Under the pieces are notes generated by a model, which was not told where the DNA came from, searched no databases, and saw only the letters and a list, made by a program, of their open reading frames with translations. 64,000 nucleotides of DNA from Erythrobacter sp. YJ-T3-07 (GTDB lineage: Bacteria; Pseudomonadota; Alphaproteobacteria; Sphingomonadales; Sphingomonadaceae): positions 1,426,001 through 1,490,000 of the forward strand of contig NZ_JAEAGP010000001.1 in the NCBI RefSeq assembly GCF_015999305.1, in the 5' to 3' direction. This document shows positions 18,118 through 26,991 of this stretch, piece by piece. Both the position numbers and the translations under genes were made by a program. Every line of letters starts with the position of its first letter. Position 1 is the first letter of the stretch.

Positions 18118-18780
18118 CTACGCAGCATCAGGTGCTGCACGGTACAGCCGCTCCAGCCGGTAGTAACCGCCCATTCCGTCGCGCCCCTCGCGCCGCCAGC
18201 CGGGCTGTGCGCTAATCTCTTCCGCGACCTCGGGCAGGTTGAGCCGGGGGGAGACGTGGAACTGCTTGAGCCACCACTTGAGGATACGCGCGCCCAGCGT
18301 GTCGCGCGCGCTGTAGCTGCCGAAGTCGACCACGTGCAGCGACCCGCCCGGCGCAACCAGCGTCGCGGCATGGCGCATCGCGCGTTCCCAGTCGGGGATC
18401 ATCGAGATCGAATAGGACAGGATCACCCGCTCGAATGTCGGGCGGCCAAGCATTGCGCGGGCATCGAACTGGCGCGCATCGGCCGGGGCGAGGATCGCGT
18501 TGGTACCCAGCTTGGCCTGCGCACTGCTGAGCATTTCCGCCGAAATATCGATCCCGAACAGCTTTGTGCCGGGGTAGGCGTGTTGCACCTTCGCCAGATT
18601 GCGCCCCGTGCCGCAGGCGATTTCCAGCACCGCATCGCCTGACGCGCAATTCAGCCCGCGGATCAGATCGTCGCGCCCGAACAGGTAGTACTTGCGCGTG
18701 ACGTCGTAGATGTACTTCTGCCCGCGATAGATCGAATCCATCAGCGCGGCATGGTCGTGGTTGCCCCCCGCGTCGGCCAT
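18118..18780 (-). CDS. btaB: Betaine-lipid N-methyltransferase BtaB
   Basis: A 220-residue SAM-dependent methyltransferase expected to add three methyl groups to diacylglyceryl-homoserine, giving the phosphorus-free membrane lipid DGTS. Near the N-terminus MDSIYRGQKYIYDVTRKYYL matches BtaB proteins, and the SAM-binding motif I is AVLEIACGTGRNLAKV, with GIDISAEMLSSAQAKL as motif II region. The start ATG shares one base with the stop codon of btaA (TGATG), so it is translationally coupled. Identification rests on that pairing as much as on its own sequence; alone it would be called a class I methyltransferase. Confidence 0.85.
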   Translation of the reverse strand: MADAGGNHDHAALMDSIYRGQKYIYDVTRKYYLFGRDDLIRGLNCASGDAVLEIACGTGRNLAKVQHAYPGTKLFGIDISAEMLSSAQAKLGTNAILAPADARQFDARAMLGRPTFERVILSYSISMIPDWERAMRHAATLVAPGGSLHVVDFGSYSARDTLGARILKWWLKQFHVSPRLNLPEVAEEISAQPGWRREGRDGMGGYYRLERLYRAAPDAA

Positions 18781-19994
18781 CACGTCAGCTCGTAAAGGTG
18801 CACGCCGCCGTAGATCGAGCTGCGGTCGCGCTGGGTCAGATCCTTCGACAGCTCGTCGTGATAGGTCCACTGGTCGAGTATCTCGTTCGGCACGCGGCCC
18901 GGCAGCAGGCTGGGTTCGGCGGCGGTGCGGAACAGCACCCGCGCGCCCTTGCGCGCGGTCCGGGTCACTTCGCGCCACAGATCGGTCAGCTGGTGATCGT
19001 CCATCCAGTCCTGCGCGTCGAGGAAGACGTAGCGATCGAGGCTCATCGCGGGTTGCGAGGAGAGGAATTCGGAAAGGTTGGCGCGCTGCACGCTCAGCCG
19101 GGCTACCCGCTCGCGCAGGTCGGCGTAGTTCTCGCGCTGGAGGTAGGGCGGCAGCGACGCGTTTTCATCCTTCGAATAGCCGCGATTGAACGCCTGCCAC
19201 GCAAAGTAGTTGTCCTTCACGTCGAAATCGCAGGCCAGCTTCTCCAGCCGCTTGCGCAGCACTTCGGCCATCTTCTCGTCGCCCGCCAGCGCATCGTACT
19301 GCGCGGGCGGAATGCCGAGGCCGAAGAGAGAGGCGGGCTGGTTGGTCACCCAGCGGACGAACTTCTTGTCGAACACCGGGGCCAGTTCGTTCTCGAACAC
19401 CTCGCGCTGTTCTTCCACGCTGGGCGCTTCCAGCACCTTGCGCAGGTCCACGCCGTACAGCTTGGCGAACAGGTGGGCCATGCCGATGAAGTTGCCCAGC
19501 AGGCCCTGCTTGTAGATCCCGCGCTGGAACTGGGTGATCCGGCGGCGGCCGCGAATGTCGCGCCCCTCCCAGTACTTGCGGCTTTCCGCATCCAGCAGCG
19601 GGGCGATCCGGTCTTCGTAGATCGACACGTTTTCCTTGTAATCGGAATGCGCGAAGAAGCGGCGGAACAGATCGTAATTGGGCAGCGCGTTGATCGCGGC
19701 GATCTTCAACCGGCCCAGCGCGATATGCGCGCGGTTGAGGTCGACCGCAGTGATCGCCGCGGGGTTTGCGGTGAGGTAGCTCAACGCGTTGCAGCTGCCG
19801 CTGGCGATGCACAGCACGCGGCTGTCCTCGTTGATCTGCAGGCCTTCCATGTCGACCACCGGGTCTTCCCAGATCTGCGCGTAGACCAGCCCGCGAAACG
19901 CGGTGGCGAATGCCTTGTCGAGCAGCGTGTCCTTGAGGCCCGAGCTCTTGCGGACCACCGAACGGTCGATGATGTGGGTATCGCCTTGCGGCAT
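18780..19994 (-). CDS. btaA: SAM:diacylglycerol 3-amino-3-carboxypropyltransferase BtaA
   Basis: A 404-residue DUF3419 protein that transfers the 3-amino-3-carboxypropyl group of S-adenosylmethionine to diacylglycerol, the first step of DGTS betaine-lipid synthesis at the inner membrane. Family blocks are FRGLVYAQIWEDPVVDM, the SAM-binding IASGSCNALSYL with AVDLNRAHIALGRLK, RRRITQFQRGIYKQGLLG and LSRYVFLDAQDW-like DRYVFLDAQDWM near the end. The start at 19994 has GGAGACTACC upstream; codons before it look non-coding. In other bacteria btaAB is induced by phosphate starvation. I did not identify a Pho box in the short upstream gap. Confidence 0.88.
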   Translation of the reverse strand: MPQGDTHIIDRSVVRKSSGLKDTLLDKAFATAFRGLVYAQIWEDPVVDMEGLQINEDSRVLCIASGSCNALSYLTANPAAITAVDLNRAHIALGRLKIAAINALPNYDLFRRFFAHSDYKENVSIYEDRIAPLLDAESRKYWEGRDIRGRRRITQFQRGIYKQGLLGNFIGMAHLFAKLYGVDLRKVLEAPSVEEQREVFENELAPVFDKKFVRWVTNQPASLFGLGIPPAQYDALAGDEKMAEVLRKRLEKLACDFDVKDNYFAWQAFNRGYSKDENASLPPYLQRENYADLRERVARLSVQRANLSEFLSSQPAMSLDRYVFLDAQDWMDDHQLTDLWREVTRTARKGARVLFRTAAEPSLLPGRVPNEILDQWTYHDELSKDLTQRDRSSIYGGVHLYELT

Positions 19995-20019
19995 GGGGGG
20001 TAGTCTCCGGTTGCGGTGT

Positions 20020-20973
20020 TCAGGCTGCGTCGGGCGCGATGGTCGCGGCGTAGGCCGTGGGGTCGACATTGCGTCCGGTCAGCATGATGACGGTATCGTC
20101 TTCCAGCGCTAGCTTACCGGCAAGGGCTGCCGCAAGGGCCGCCGAGCCGCCGGGCTCTGCCACGAGGCCCAGTTTGGCAAAGGCAAAGCGCTGTGCAGCG
20201 CGCACGTCTTCGTCGGAAACGGTCACGCCGGGCTGCGCACGACCGCGCAGCACATCGAGGTTGATCGGCTTGGTCGCGGGCGGCTGGAGCGCGTCGCAAA
20301 TGGTTGTCGGAGCATCGGGCGCGACCTGGACGATCTCGCCCTTGGCGAGCGCCTGGCCGACCATGTCCCACCCTTCGGGCTCGACCGGCACGACCTTACT
20401 GTCCGGGCAGGCGAGCGCCAGCCCCGCGGTCAGCCCGCCGCCGCCGCAACAGGCGAGGATCATCGGGGGTTGTTTGCCCAATTGTTCGGTAAACTCGATC
20501 CCGGCGCTGCCTTGCCCTTCGATCACCCACGGATCGGCAAAGGCGTGGACCAGCACCGCGCCGCGTTTGTCGATCTCGCGCGCGGCGACCTCGTCCCGGT
20601 CTTCGCCGGGCCGGTCATAGAGGATGATCTCCGCGCCCAGTGCCTCAGTCGCCTCCAGCTTCACCTTGGGCGCATTGCGCGGCATCACGATCGCGGCCTC
20701 GATGCCCAGCTTCCTCGCCGCCCACGCCACGCCTTGCGCATGGTTGCCGCTGGAGACCGCAACCACGCCGCGCGCGCGTTCCTCTTCGTTCAGGCATGAC
20801 AGCCGCCACCAGCCGCCACGGATCTTGAACGCGCCGATCGGTTGCAGGCTTTCCGCCTTGATCCAGCAACGCACGCCGCCGATCTCGGCCGACAGCAGCG
20901 GGGTAGCGGGCAGGATCTGCGCGATGCTGCGCGCAGCGGCGAGCACGCCTTCGCGAGTGGGCTGACGGGTCAA
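20020..20973 (-). CDS. PLP-dependent threonine/serine dehydratase-like enzyme
   Basis: A 317-residue fold-type II PLP enzyme related to threonine dehydratase and serine racemase. The PLP lysine is in GAFKIRGGWW, substrate binding in VAVSSGNHAQGVAWAARK, and the phosphate-binding glycine loop is ACCGGGGLTAG. There is no C-terminal ACT regulatory domain, so it is like catabolic or racemase-type members rather than biosynthetic IlvA. The start is uncertain: TTG 20973 is proposed because CAGGGAG lies just before it; an ATG at 21018 would add 15 residues. It deaminates Thr/Ser or racemises Ser; sequence alone does not decide. Confidence 0.8.
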   Translation of the reverse strand: MTRQPTREGVLAAARSIAQILPATPLLSAEIGGVRCWIKAESLQPIGAFKIRGGWWRLSCLNEEERARGVVAVSSGNHAQGVAWAARKLGIEAAIVMPRNAPKVKLEATEALGAEIILYDRPGEDRDEVAAREIDKRGAVLVHAFADPWVIEGQGSAGIEFTEQLGKQPPMILACCGGGGLTAGLALACPDSKVVPVEPEGWDMVGQALAKGEIVQVAPDAPTTICDALQPPATKPINLDVLRGRAQPGVTVSDEDVRAAQRFAFAKLGLVAEPGGSAALAAALAGKLALEDDTVIMLTGRNVDPTAYAATIAPDAA

Positions 20974-21031
20974 ATTGCGCGCTCCCTGACACACCTGACA
21001 CAGTGTCCAAGGGCACAAAAGCGAGTACCCC

Positions 21032-21919
21032 TCATCCGCCGATCCCGTCGAGCTTCTCGATCGCTTCGGCGGGCAGCTCGAGATTGGCGGCGGCGACGTT
21101 CTGGCGCAGGTGCTCGACCGAACTTGTGCCGGGGATCAGAAGGATGTTGGGCGAGCGCTGCAAGAGCCATGCGAGCGCCACCTGCATTGAGGTCGCGCCA
21201 AGATCGCTCGCAACCTCGTCCAGCGCTTTCGACTGAAGCGGATCGAAGCCGCCGAGCGGGAAATAGGGAACGTAGGCGATGCCTTCGTCCGCGAGCCAGT
21301 CGATCAGTTCGTCGTCGTCGCGGTTGGCGAGGTTGTACATGTTCTGCACGCACACGATCGGGCAGATGCCGCGCGCTTCTTCGACCTGCGAACGTGAGAC
21401 GGTGCTGACACCGATGTGCCGTACCAGCCCCTGCTGCTGAAGCCGGGCCACAGGTTCTACAAAGCGGGCGATGCTTTCCCCGGTCGGCTCGATGCCACCT
21501 TCGCCCGAACCCATGATGCGCACGTTGACGACCTCCATCGCCTCCAGCCCCAGGTTCTCCAGATTGTCGCGCAGTCCCTGCTCCAGCGCCTCGGGATCGT
21601 TCCAGGGGAGCCATGCACCTTCGTCGTCCCGCTTCGCGCCCAGTTTGGTCACGATGGTAAGGCGATCGGGATAGGGGGCGAGCGCTTCGCGAATGATCTG
21701 GTTGGTCACGTGCGGGCCGTAGAAATCGCTGGTGTCGATGTGATCGATACCCAGTTCCATCGCTTCCTTCAGCACAGCAATCGCGCCAGTGCGGTCCTTC
21801 GGCGGGCCGAACGCGTGCGGCCCGGCAAGCTGCATCGCGCCGTAGCCCATGCGGTGCACGGTGCGGTCTCCAAGGGCGAAGGTACCGGAATTGGCGATGG
21901 CATTATCGGTCGCAGGCAT
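21032..21919 (-). CDS. Aldo/keto reductase
   Basis: A 295-residue NADPH-dependent TIM-barrel oxidoreductase. Catalytic tetrad positions are visible: Asp and Tyr in HIDTSDFYG, Lys in IVTKLGAK, and the expected fourth position falls near VVNVRIMG, where the usual His is replaced (Asn/Arg region), as in several AKR subfamilies. The cofactor-binding end is LLIPGTSSVEHLRQN. ATG 21919 is preferred to the ATG six bases upstream because AAGGA is then correctly spaced. Substrate unknown; similar sphingomonad proteins are annotated only as aldo/keto reductases. Confidence 0.85.
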   Translation of the reverse strand: MPATDNAIANSGTFALGDRTVHRMGYGAMQLAGPHAFGPPKDRTGAIAVLKEAMELGIDHIDTSDFYGPHVTNQIIREALAPYPDRLTIVTKLGAKRDDEGAWLPWNDPEALEQGLRDNLENLGLEAMEVVNVRIMGSGEGGIEPTGESIARFVEPVARLQQQGLVRHIGVSTVSRSQVEEARGICPIVCVQNMYNLANRDDDELIDWLADEGIAYVPYFPLGGFDPLQSKALDEVASDLGATSMQVALAWLLQRSPNILLIPGTSSVEHLRQNVAAANLELPAEAIEKLDGIGG

Positions 21920-22102
21920 GATCATCTTCCTTGAAGGGGTGTCGATTCAGTTGCCTCAACGGCCGACCTTACGCGCCGGTGCCATAAAACCATGCCGGGG
22001 CATTAGGGAAGCGTCCTTCGACGAAGTGCGGCCCGGATCATTTGGACCGGCGCGTCCGTTTGGGTAAGGGCGCGCACAAAGATTCGAATACGGAGAACTC
22101 AC

Positions 22103-23314
22103 ATGGCAAAGGTACTGGTGATCGGGGCAGGGGGCGTCAGCTCGGTCTGCGTCCACAAGATGGCGATGAACAAGGATATCTTCAGCGACATCCATCTCGC
22201 CAGCCGAACCAAATCGAAGTGCGATGCGATTGCCGCTTCGGTGAAGGAGCGCACGGGCGTGGAGATTTCGACCTACGAGATCGACGCAGAGGAAGTCCCC
22301 GCGATGATCAACCTGATCAAGAAGATCGGGCCCAAACTGGTGGTGAACCTCGCGCTGCCCTATCAGGATCTGCCGATCATGGATGCCTGCCTTGAGGCGG
22401 GTGTCGATTACCTCGACACCGCGAATTACGAGCCCAAGGACGAGGCGAAGTTCGAATATCACTGGCAGTGGGCCTATCAGGACCGCTTCAAGGATGCGGG
22501 GCTCACCGCGCTGCTCGGCTCGGGCTTCGATCCGGGCGTGACCTCCGTGTTCACGATGTGGCTCAAGAAGCACAAGCTCAAGACCATCCGCCAGCTCGAC
22601 ATTCTCGACTGCAATGGCGGCGATCACGGGCAGGCGTTCGCAACCAACTTCAATCCGGAAATCAACATCCGCGAAGTGACCGCGCCCGCGCGCCACTGGG
22701 AAAACGGCGAATGGGTGGAAACGCCCGCAATGCAGGTGAAGACCGAGTTCGACTTCGAGGAAGTCGGCCCGAAGAACGCCTACATGATGTATCACGAGGA
22801 GCTGGAAAGCCTCGCCAAATTCGTCCCCGAGCTGGAGCGTGCGCGCTTCTGGATGACCTTCGGCGATGAATACATCAAGCACCTGAGCGTGCTGCAGGCC
22901 GTGGGCATGACCAGCATCGAGCCGGTCAAGTATCAGGGCCGCGACATCATCCCGCTGCAATTCCTCGCCGCCGTGCTGCCCAAGCCCGAAAGCCTGGGCG
23001 AGACGACCAAGGGCAAGACCAATATCGGCGTCATCGCGACCGGCGAAGCGCTCGACGGAAGCGGCGAGAAGACGTTCTACATCAACAACATCTGCAGCCA
23101 CGAAGCCGCTTACGAGGAAACCGGCAACCAGGCGGTCAGCTACACCACCGGCGTGCCGGCGATGATCGGCTCTGCGATGATGGTGCAGGGCACGTGGGAT
23201 GGCGACGGCGTGTTCAACATGGAACAGTTCGATCCCGATCCCTTCATGGACATGCTGAACGAGCACGGCCTGCCGTGGAACGTGAAGGAGCTGGACGGGC
23301 CCGTCGGGTTCTGA
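22103..23314 (+). CDS. Carboxynorspermidine/carboxyspermidine dehydrogenase
   Basis: A 403-residue saccharopine-dehydrogenase-family enzyme that should reductively condense L-aspartate beta-semialdehyde with a diamine (putrescine or diaminopropane) to give carboxyspermidine or carboxynorspermidine. It starts with a Rossmann motif ([19 protein letters not shown]) and has the family blocks [31 protein letters not shown] and [17 protein letters not shown]. The assignment to this pathway rather than lysine metabolism is supported by the matching decarboxylase 2.3 kb downstream in the same direction and an ornithine-type decarboxylase next to it. The following macro-domain gene begins only 5 bases after its stop. 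Confidence 0.85.
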   Translation: MAKVLVIGAGGVSSVCVHKMAMNKDIFSDIHLASRTKSKCDAIAASVKERTGVEISTYEIDAEEVPAMINLIKKIGPKLVVNLALPYQDLPIMDACLEAGVDYLDTANYEPKDEAKFEYHWQWAYQDRFKDAGLTALLGSGFDPGVTSVFTMWLKKHKLKTIRQLDILDCNGGDHGQAFATNFNPEINIREVTAPARHWENGEWVETPAMQVKTEFDFEEVGPKNAYMMYHEELESLAKFVPELERARFWMTFGDEYIKHLSVLQAVGMTSIEPVKYQGRDIIPLQFLAAVLPKPESLGETTKGKTNIGVIATGEALDGSGEKTFYINNICSHEAAYEETGNQAVSYTTGVPAMIGSAMMVQGTWDGDGVFNMEQFDPDPFMDMLNEHGLPWNVKELDGPVGF

Positions 23315-23319
23315 CCCGA

Positions 23320-23847
23320 ATGAAGATCGCCGCCACCACGATCGAGGCCGTGAAGGGCAACATCGTGACGATGCAATTCGACGCGATCGTCAACGCGGCC
23401 AATTCCTCGCTTCTGGGCGGGGGCGGCGTGGATGGCGCGATCCACCGGGCGGCGGGGCCGGATCTCGTTCACGAATGCCGCCTGCTGGGCGGCTGCAAGA
23501 CCGGACAGGCGAAAGTCACCAAGGCCTATCGCCTGTCCGCATCGCACATCATCCACACCGTCGGCCCGGTCTGGCGCGGCGGCGATAATGGTGAGCCCGA
23601 GCAGCTGGCGAGCTGTTACCGGGAATCGCTCGCCCGCGCGGCCGAGATCGGCGCGCGCAGCGTGGGCATCCCCGCCATCTCGACCGGGATCTACGGCTAT
23701 CCGCTCGATCGCGCAGCGCAGGTCGCGGCACGAACGGTCGCGGATGTGGTGGTGGACAATCCCGAGGCCTTCGACCGCATCGCGCTGGTATGTTTCGACG
23801 ACGAGGCGGTTGCCGCATTCGAGGCTGCTCTGGAGAATGTGCAGTGA
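23320..23847 (+). CDS. Macro-domain protein (O-acetyl-ADP-ribose deacetylase-like)
   Basis: A 175-residue single macro domain. The ADP-ribose-binding signature is complete: [39 protein letters not shown] and the second loop [12 protein letters not shown]. This matches the YmdB/MacroD type, which removes ADP-ribose from proteins or deacetylates O-acetyl-ADP-ribose in the cytosol. It is tightly packed within the polyamine genes: 5 bases after the dehydrogenase and overlapping the DUF486 gene by 4 bases. The start at 23320 follows from that spacing and from the family N-terminus. A link to polyamines is inferred from position only. Confidence 0.85.
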   Translation: MKIAATTIEAVKGNIVTMQFDAIVNAANSSLLGGGGVDGAIHRAAGPDLVHECRLLGGCKTGQAKVTKAYRLSASHIIHTVGPVWRGGDNGEPEQLASCYRESLARAAEIGARSVGIPAISTGIYGYPLDRAAQVAARTVADVVVDNPEAFDRIALVCFDDEAVAAFEAALENVQ

Positions 23848-24191
23848 GCCCGAAACTCGCCCTGCTGGCACCCATCGGCCTGCTGGCCATGTCCAACATC
23901 GTGATGAACGTCGCGTGGTACGCCAACCTCAAGGCGCCGGAGAAGACGCTGGTGTGGGCCATCGGCGTGTCCTGGCTGATCGCGCTGGGCGAATACGTGT
24001 TCGCCGTGCCCGCGAACCGGATCGGCATCGCGGCCTATTCGCTGGCCGAGCTCAAGACGATCACCACCATCTTCTCGCTGGTCGGCTTCGTCATCGTCGC
24101 TTTCTTCATGTTCGGCGAGAAGCCCGGTCTCAACCAGCTGATCGGGTTCGCGCTGATCGGTGCGGGGTCGTTCTTCATCTTCAAGCCGTGA
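23844..24191 (+). CDS. DUF486 (DMT-type) small membrane protein
   Basis: A 115-residue four-helix inner-membrane protein of the DUF486/drug-metabolite-transporter-like group. The helices are around [61 protein letters not shown] and [16 protein letters not shown]. The conserved YANLK-(3)-KTL and VPANRIG segments fit the family. GTG start overlaps the macro-domain stop (GTGA). Small DMT proteins usually work as dimers; a role moving a polyamine or its precursor across the membrane would suit the context but has no direct support. Confidence 0.75.
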   Translation: MSPKLALLAPIGLLAMSNIVMNVAWYANLKAPEKTLVWAIGVSWLIALGEYVFAVPANRIGIAAYSLAELKTITTIFSLVGFVIVAFFMFGEKPGLNQLIGFALIGAGSFFIFKP

Positions 24192-24293
24192 TGGCGCAAT
24201 CGGTGGGCGGGGCGGTTCGGGCCGGTTGACACGCAAGCGGTCGGCTGCGTTTGGCTGAGCGCCGAACTAACAACAGCCGGAGACTTCCAGACC

Positions 24294-25589
24294 ATGCGCA
24301 AGATCGCCCTCGGGTGCCTGCTTCTCGCCTCGCTGAGCGCGTCCATTCCCGCCGCCGCGCAGGACGCTGAAACCGAGTCCACCCCGAGTGCAGCGGCCTT
24401 CGATGCGGCTGCGGCGTGGGACGAGTTCGAGCAGGTGCTGCGGCGCGGGTATGCCTATATCGAGCGCGACGATATCGACGTCGAAGCGCAGCTGGACCGC
24501 TCCCGCGCGCTGGCCGCGAAGGCGCCGGACAAGGCGGCGCTGCGGCGGATCATGCACCGCACTGCGCTCACTTTCATGGACCCGCACCTGATCGTCGGGC
24601 CCTTCGCGGACGACGATTACGCGATCCTCATGTCCTCCGCCGATCTCGATGCGCGATTCGAGGATGGCAAGGCGGTGATCGTCGACGTGCGGCGCGGGTC
24701 GCCCGCCTTCGACGCAGGGCTGCGGCCGGGTGACGAAGTGCTTTCCATCGGCGGCAAACCGGCGAATTCTGCCGCGCAGGCTCCGTTCGGCGAAGTGCTC
24801 CCCGATCCCACTGCCGCGCAGCTCGACTACGGGCTGACGCTGGCGGTCAATGGACAGCGCAAGGGCGATCGCACGCTCAAGATCCGGTCGGCCGAGGGGC
24901 AGGTCCGCACCTTCGAGTTGGCTTCGACCCGCGACTGGGCGAATTCGCTGAACGACCGGAAACTGGTCGACCTCTCCTTCGTCGGCACCGGCGGCGATGT
25001 TGCTGTGCTCACGCCGCTCAATTCGCTGGGCGACAACGGCACGATGACCGCCTTCGACGCTGCGGTGAAAGAGGCGATCGGTGCCGGCGCACGCGCAATC
25101 ATCCTCGACATGCGCGAAACGCCGAGCGGGGGGAACACCGAGGTCGGCCGCTCGATCATCGGGCACTTCACCGACCGTGTGAGCCCGTACCAGATGCACC
25201 GCATTCCTGCGCTGGAGCGCGAGTTCACCGTGCCGCGCCAGTTCGTCGAATATGTATTCCCGCGCGAACCGCGCTTCGACGGCCCCGTGATCGTGCTGCA
25301 CGGTCGCTGGACCGGCAGCATGGGCGAGGGGATCGTCATCGGTATGGACGCGGCGACCAATGCGACCACGATCGGCTCCAACATGGGCGACCTTCTGGGC
25401 GGCGTGTGGAACGAACAGCTCGAACTGAGCGGCGCGCGTCTCGACCTTGGCGGCGAGTCGCTGTTCCATGTCGATGGCACCCCGCGCGAGGACTACGTTG
25501 CCGATGTCGCGATCGAGCCTGCCAGCACGGCGCCCGACGGGACCGATCCGGCCCTTGCCGAAGCACTGCGGCTGTTGGAGAAGCGCTGA
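24294..25589 (+). CDS. S41-family peptidase with PDZ domain, exported
   Basis: A 431-residue protein with a signal peptide (IALGCLLLASLSASIPAAAQ), a helical N-terminal region, a PDZ domain (about 115-165, VRRGSPAFDAGLRPGDEVLSI) and a C-terminal-processing-protease (S41) domain. The presumed nucleophile is Ser in WTGSMGEGIVIGM, preceded by AIILDMRETPSGGNTEVGR and HGRWTG. No lysine lies at the usual position about 25 residues after the Ser (the stretch reads TTIGSNMGDLLGGVW), so it is either a tricorn-like variant or catalytically atypical. Acts in the periplasm. Its stop is 2 bases before the next gene, so it is co-translated with the carboxynorspermidine decarboxylase. Confidence 0.8.
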   Translation: MRKIALGCLLLASLSASIPAAAQDAETESTPSAAAFDAAAAWDEFEQVLRRGYAYIERDDIDVEAQLDRSRALAAKAPDKAALRRIMHRTALTFMDPHLIVGPFADDDYAILMSSADLDARFEDGKAVIVDVRRGSPAFDAGLRPGDEVLSIGGKPANSAAQAPFGEVLPDPTAAQLDYGLTLAVNGQRKGDRTLKIRSAEGQVRTFELASTRDWANSLNDRKLVDLSFVGTGGDVAVLTPLNSLGDNGTMTAFDAAVKEAIGAGARAIILDMRETPSGGNTEVGRSIIGHFTDRVSPYQMHRIPALEREFTVPRQFVEYVFPREPRFDGPVIVLHGRWTGSMGEGIVIGMDAATNATTIGSNMGDLLGGVWNEQLELSGARLDLGGESLFHVDGTPREDYVADVAIEPASTAPDGTDPALAEALRLLEKR

Positions 25590-25591
25590 TC

Positions 25592-26764
25592 ATGGAAACA
25601 AAAGCCGGTGACCCGGGCGCCTTCGCCCATTTCGATCTCTCCCGCGTCGATACGCCCGCCTTCGTAGTGGATGCGGCGAAGCTGCGCGAGAATTGCCGTA
25701 TCCTTGCCGAAATCCGCGACGAGGCGGAGATCAAGATGCTCAGCGCGCTCAAAGCGTTCAGCATGTGGAGCACCGCGCCGATCATCGGCGAGTATCTCGA
25801 CGGGGTGTGCACCTCCGGCCTGTGGGAAGCGCGGCTCGCCTCCGAGTTCTACGATGGCGAGATCAGCACCTATTGCGCCGCGTACAAGCCCGAGGAGCTG
25901 GAGGAGGTCGCACGCCTTTCCGACCATGTCATCTTCAACTCGCCCGGCCAGATGCGGCGTGCGGCGCTGATTCTGGAGCAGGCGAAGGCGAGCGGCGGGG
26001 CGTTCGACGTCGGCCTGCGCATCAATCCGCAGGTGCCGACCGGCGAAGTGCCGCGCTACGATCCGTCGTCGCCCGGCAGCCGCCTCGGCTTCCCGCTCAG
26101 CCAGCTGACCGAAGAGCATATGGAGGGCGTGGAGGGCATCCACTTCCACAACCTGTGCGAACAGGGCTTCGAGCCGCTCCACCGCACGTGGGACCGGGTG
26201 TTCGACGCGATCGAACCGTATTTCGGCCAGCTCAAGTGGATCAACATGGGCGGCGGGCACCACATCACCCGGTCCGACTACGAACGCGACGAGCTGATCG
26301 AGTTCCTGCGCGATGCGAAGGCGGATACAGGCGCGGAGATCTACCTCGAACCGGGCGAGGCGGTCGCGCTCGACGCGGGCATCCTCGTGGGCACCATCCT
26401 CGATACGGGCGAGAACGACGGCCCGATCGCGATCACCGACATCTCCGCCACCTGCCACATGCCCGACGTGATCGAAGCGCCGTACCGGCCCGCAATGCTG
26501 CACGAGAAAGCGGGCGAGCCGCCGGTGCGCCTCGGCGGCCCGTCATGCCTCGCCGGCGACGTGATCGGCGAATATTCGCTCCCCGTGCCCAACGAGGCGG
26601 GCCAGCGGATCGCCTTCCTCGACCAGGCGCATTATTCGATGGTCAAGACCAACACCTTCAACGGCGTCCCGCTTCCCTCGATCTGGCTGTGGGACAGCGA
26701 AACCGACGTGCTCGATTGCGTGAAGCGCTTCGGATACGAGGAATTCCGCAACCGCTTGTCGTAA
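25592..26764 (+). CDS. nspC: Carboxynorspermidine decarboxylase
   Basis: A 390-residue PLP enzyme of the alanine-racemase/DapA-like decarboxylase fold that removes CO2 from carboxyspermidine or carboxynorspermidine to yield spermidine or norspermidine. The PLP lysine is Lys 54 in LSALKAFSMW. Family blocks are GVCTSGLWEARLASEF, VFNSPGQ-like VIFNSPGQMRRA, LRINPQVPTGEVPRYDPS, GIHFHNLCEQGFEPL, WINMGGGHHIT, YLEPGEAVALDAG and GPSCLAGDVIGEY. ATG 25592 is two bases after the S41 gene. It completes a two-step route with the dehydrogenase at 22103-23314. Confidence 0.92.
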   Translation: METKAGDPGAFAHFDLSRVDTPAFVVDAAKLRENCRILAEIRDEAEIKMLSALKAFSMWSTAPIIGEYLDGVCTSGLWEARLASEFYDGEISTYCAAYKPEELEEVARLSDHVIFNSPGQMRRAALILEQAKASGGAFDVGLRINPQVPTGEVPRYDPSSPGSRLGFPLSQLTEEHMEGVEGIHFHNLCEQGFEPLHRTWDRVFDAIEPYFGQLKWINMGGGHHITRSDYERDELIEFLRDAKADTGAEIYLEPGEAVALDAGILVGTILDTGENDGPIAITDISATCHMPDVIEAPYRPAMLHEKAGEPPVRLGGPSCLAGDVIGEYSLPVPNEAGQRIAFLDQAHYSMVKTNTFNGVPLPSIWLWDSETDVLDCVKRFGYEEFRNRLS

Positions 26765-26792
26765 CGCAAAAAGGGCGGGTTTCTGCCCGCTC

Positions 26793-26991
26793 ATGCCTGG
26801 GGCGACGGGGGTTGCGGAACCCTCTTCGGAACTCCTAGGCTGGGCAGCGTTGAATCATCAGATGCTGCGCATACCGATTTCTCTTGCATCATGCTGCGGA
26901 ACGCCTATTTGCGCGCCTCCGCTGCCCCAAGGGGACTCTAACCGCAAGGCAGCCCTTGTCTGAAACCTAACCGTTTTGGGGGTCCCTTGAA
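26793..26991 (+). promoter_or_regulatory. Leader region before the decarboxylase gene (speF-leader-like candidate)
   Basis: The 227-base gap before the decarboxylase start is long for this window. CAAGGGGAC (26928-26936) can pair with GTCCCTTG (26982-26989), hiding the bases just before the proposed TTG start; a competing hairpin CAAGG/CCTTG (26945-26949 with 26954-26958) lies between. A 16-codon reading frame (26891-26941, ATG to TAA) ends just before these elements but has no ribosome site. Established knowledge: ornithine-decarboxylase genes of alphaproteobacteria carry a structured speF leader (Rfam family). Whether this is one needs a covariance-model search. A separate hairpin (GGGCGGG/CCCGCTC, 26773-26792) follows nspC. 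Confidence 0.4.
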
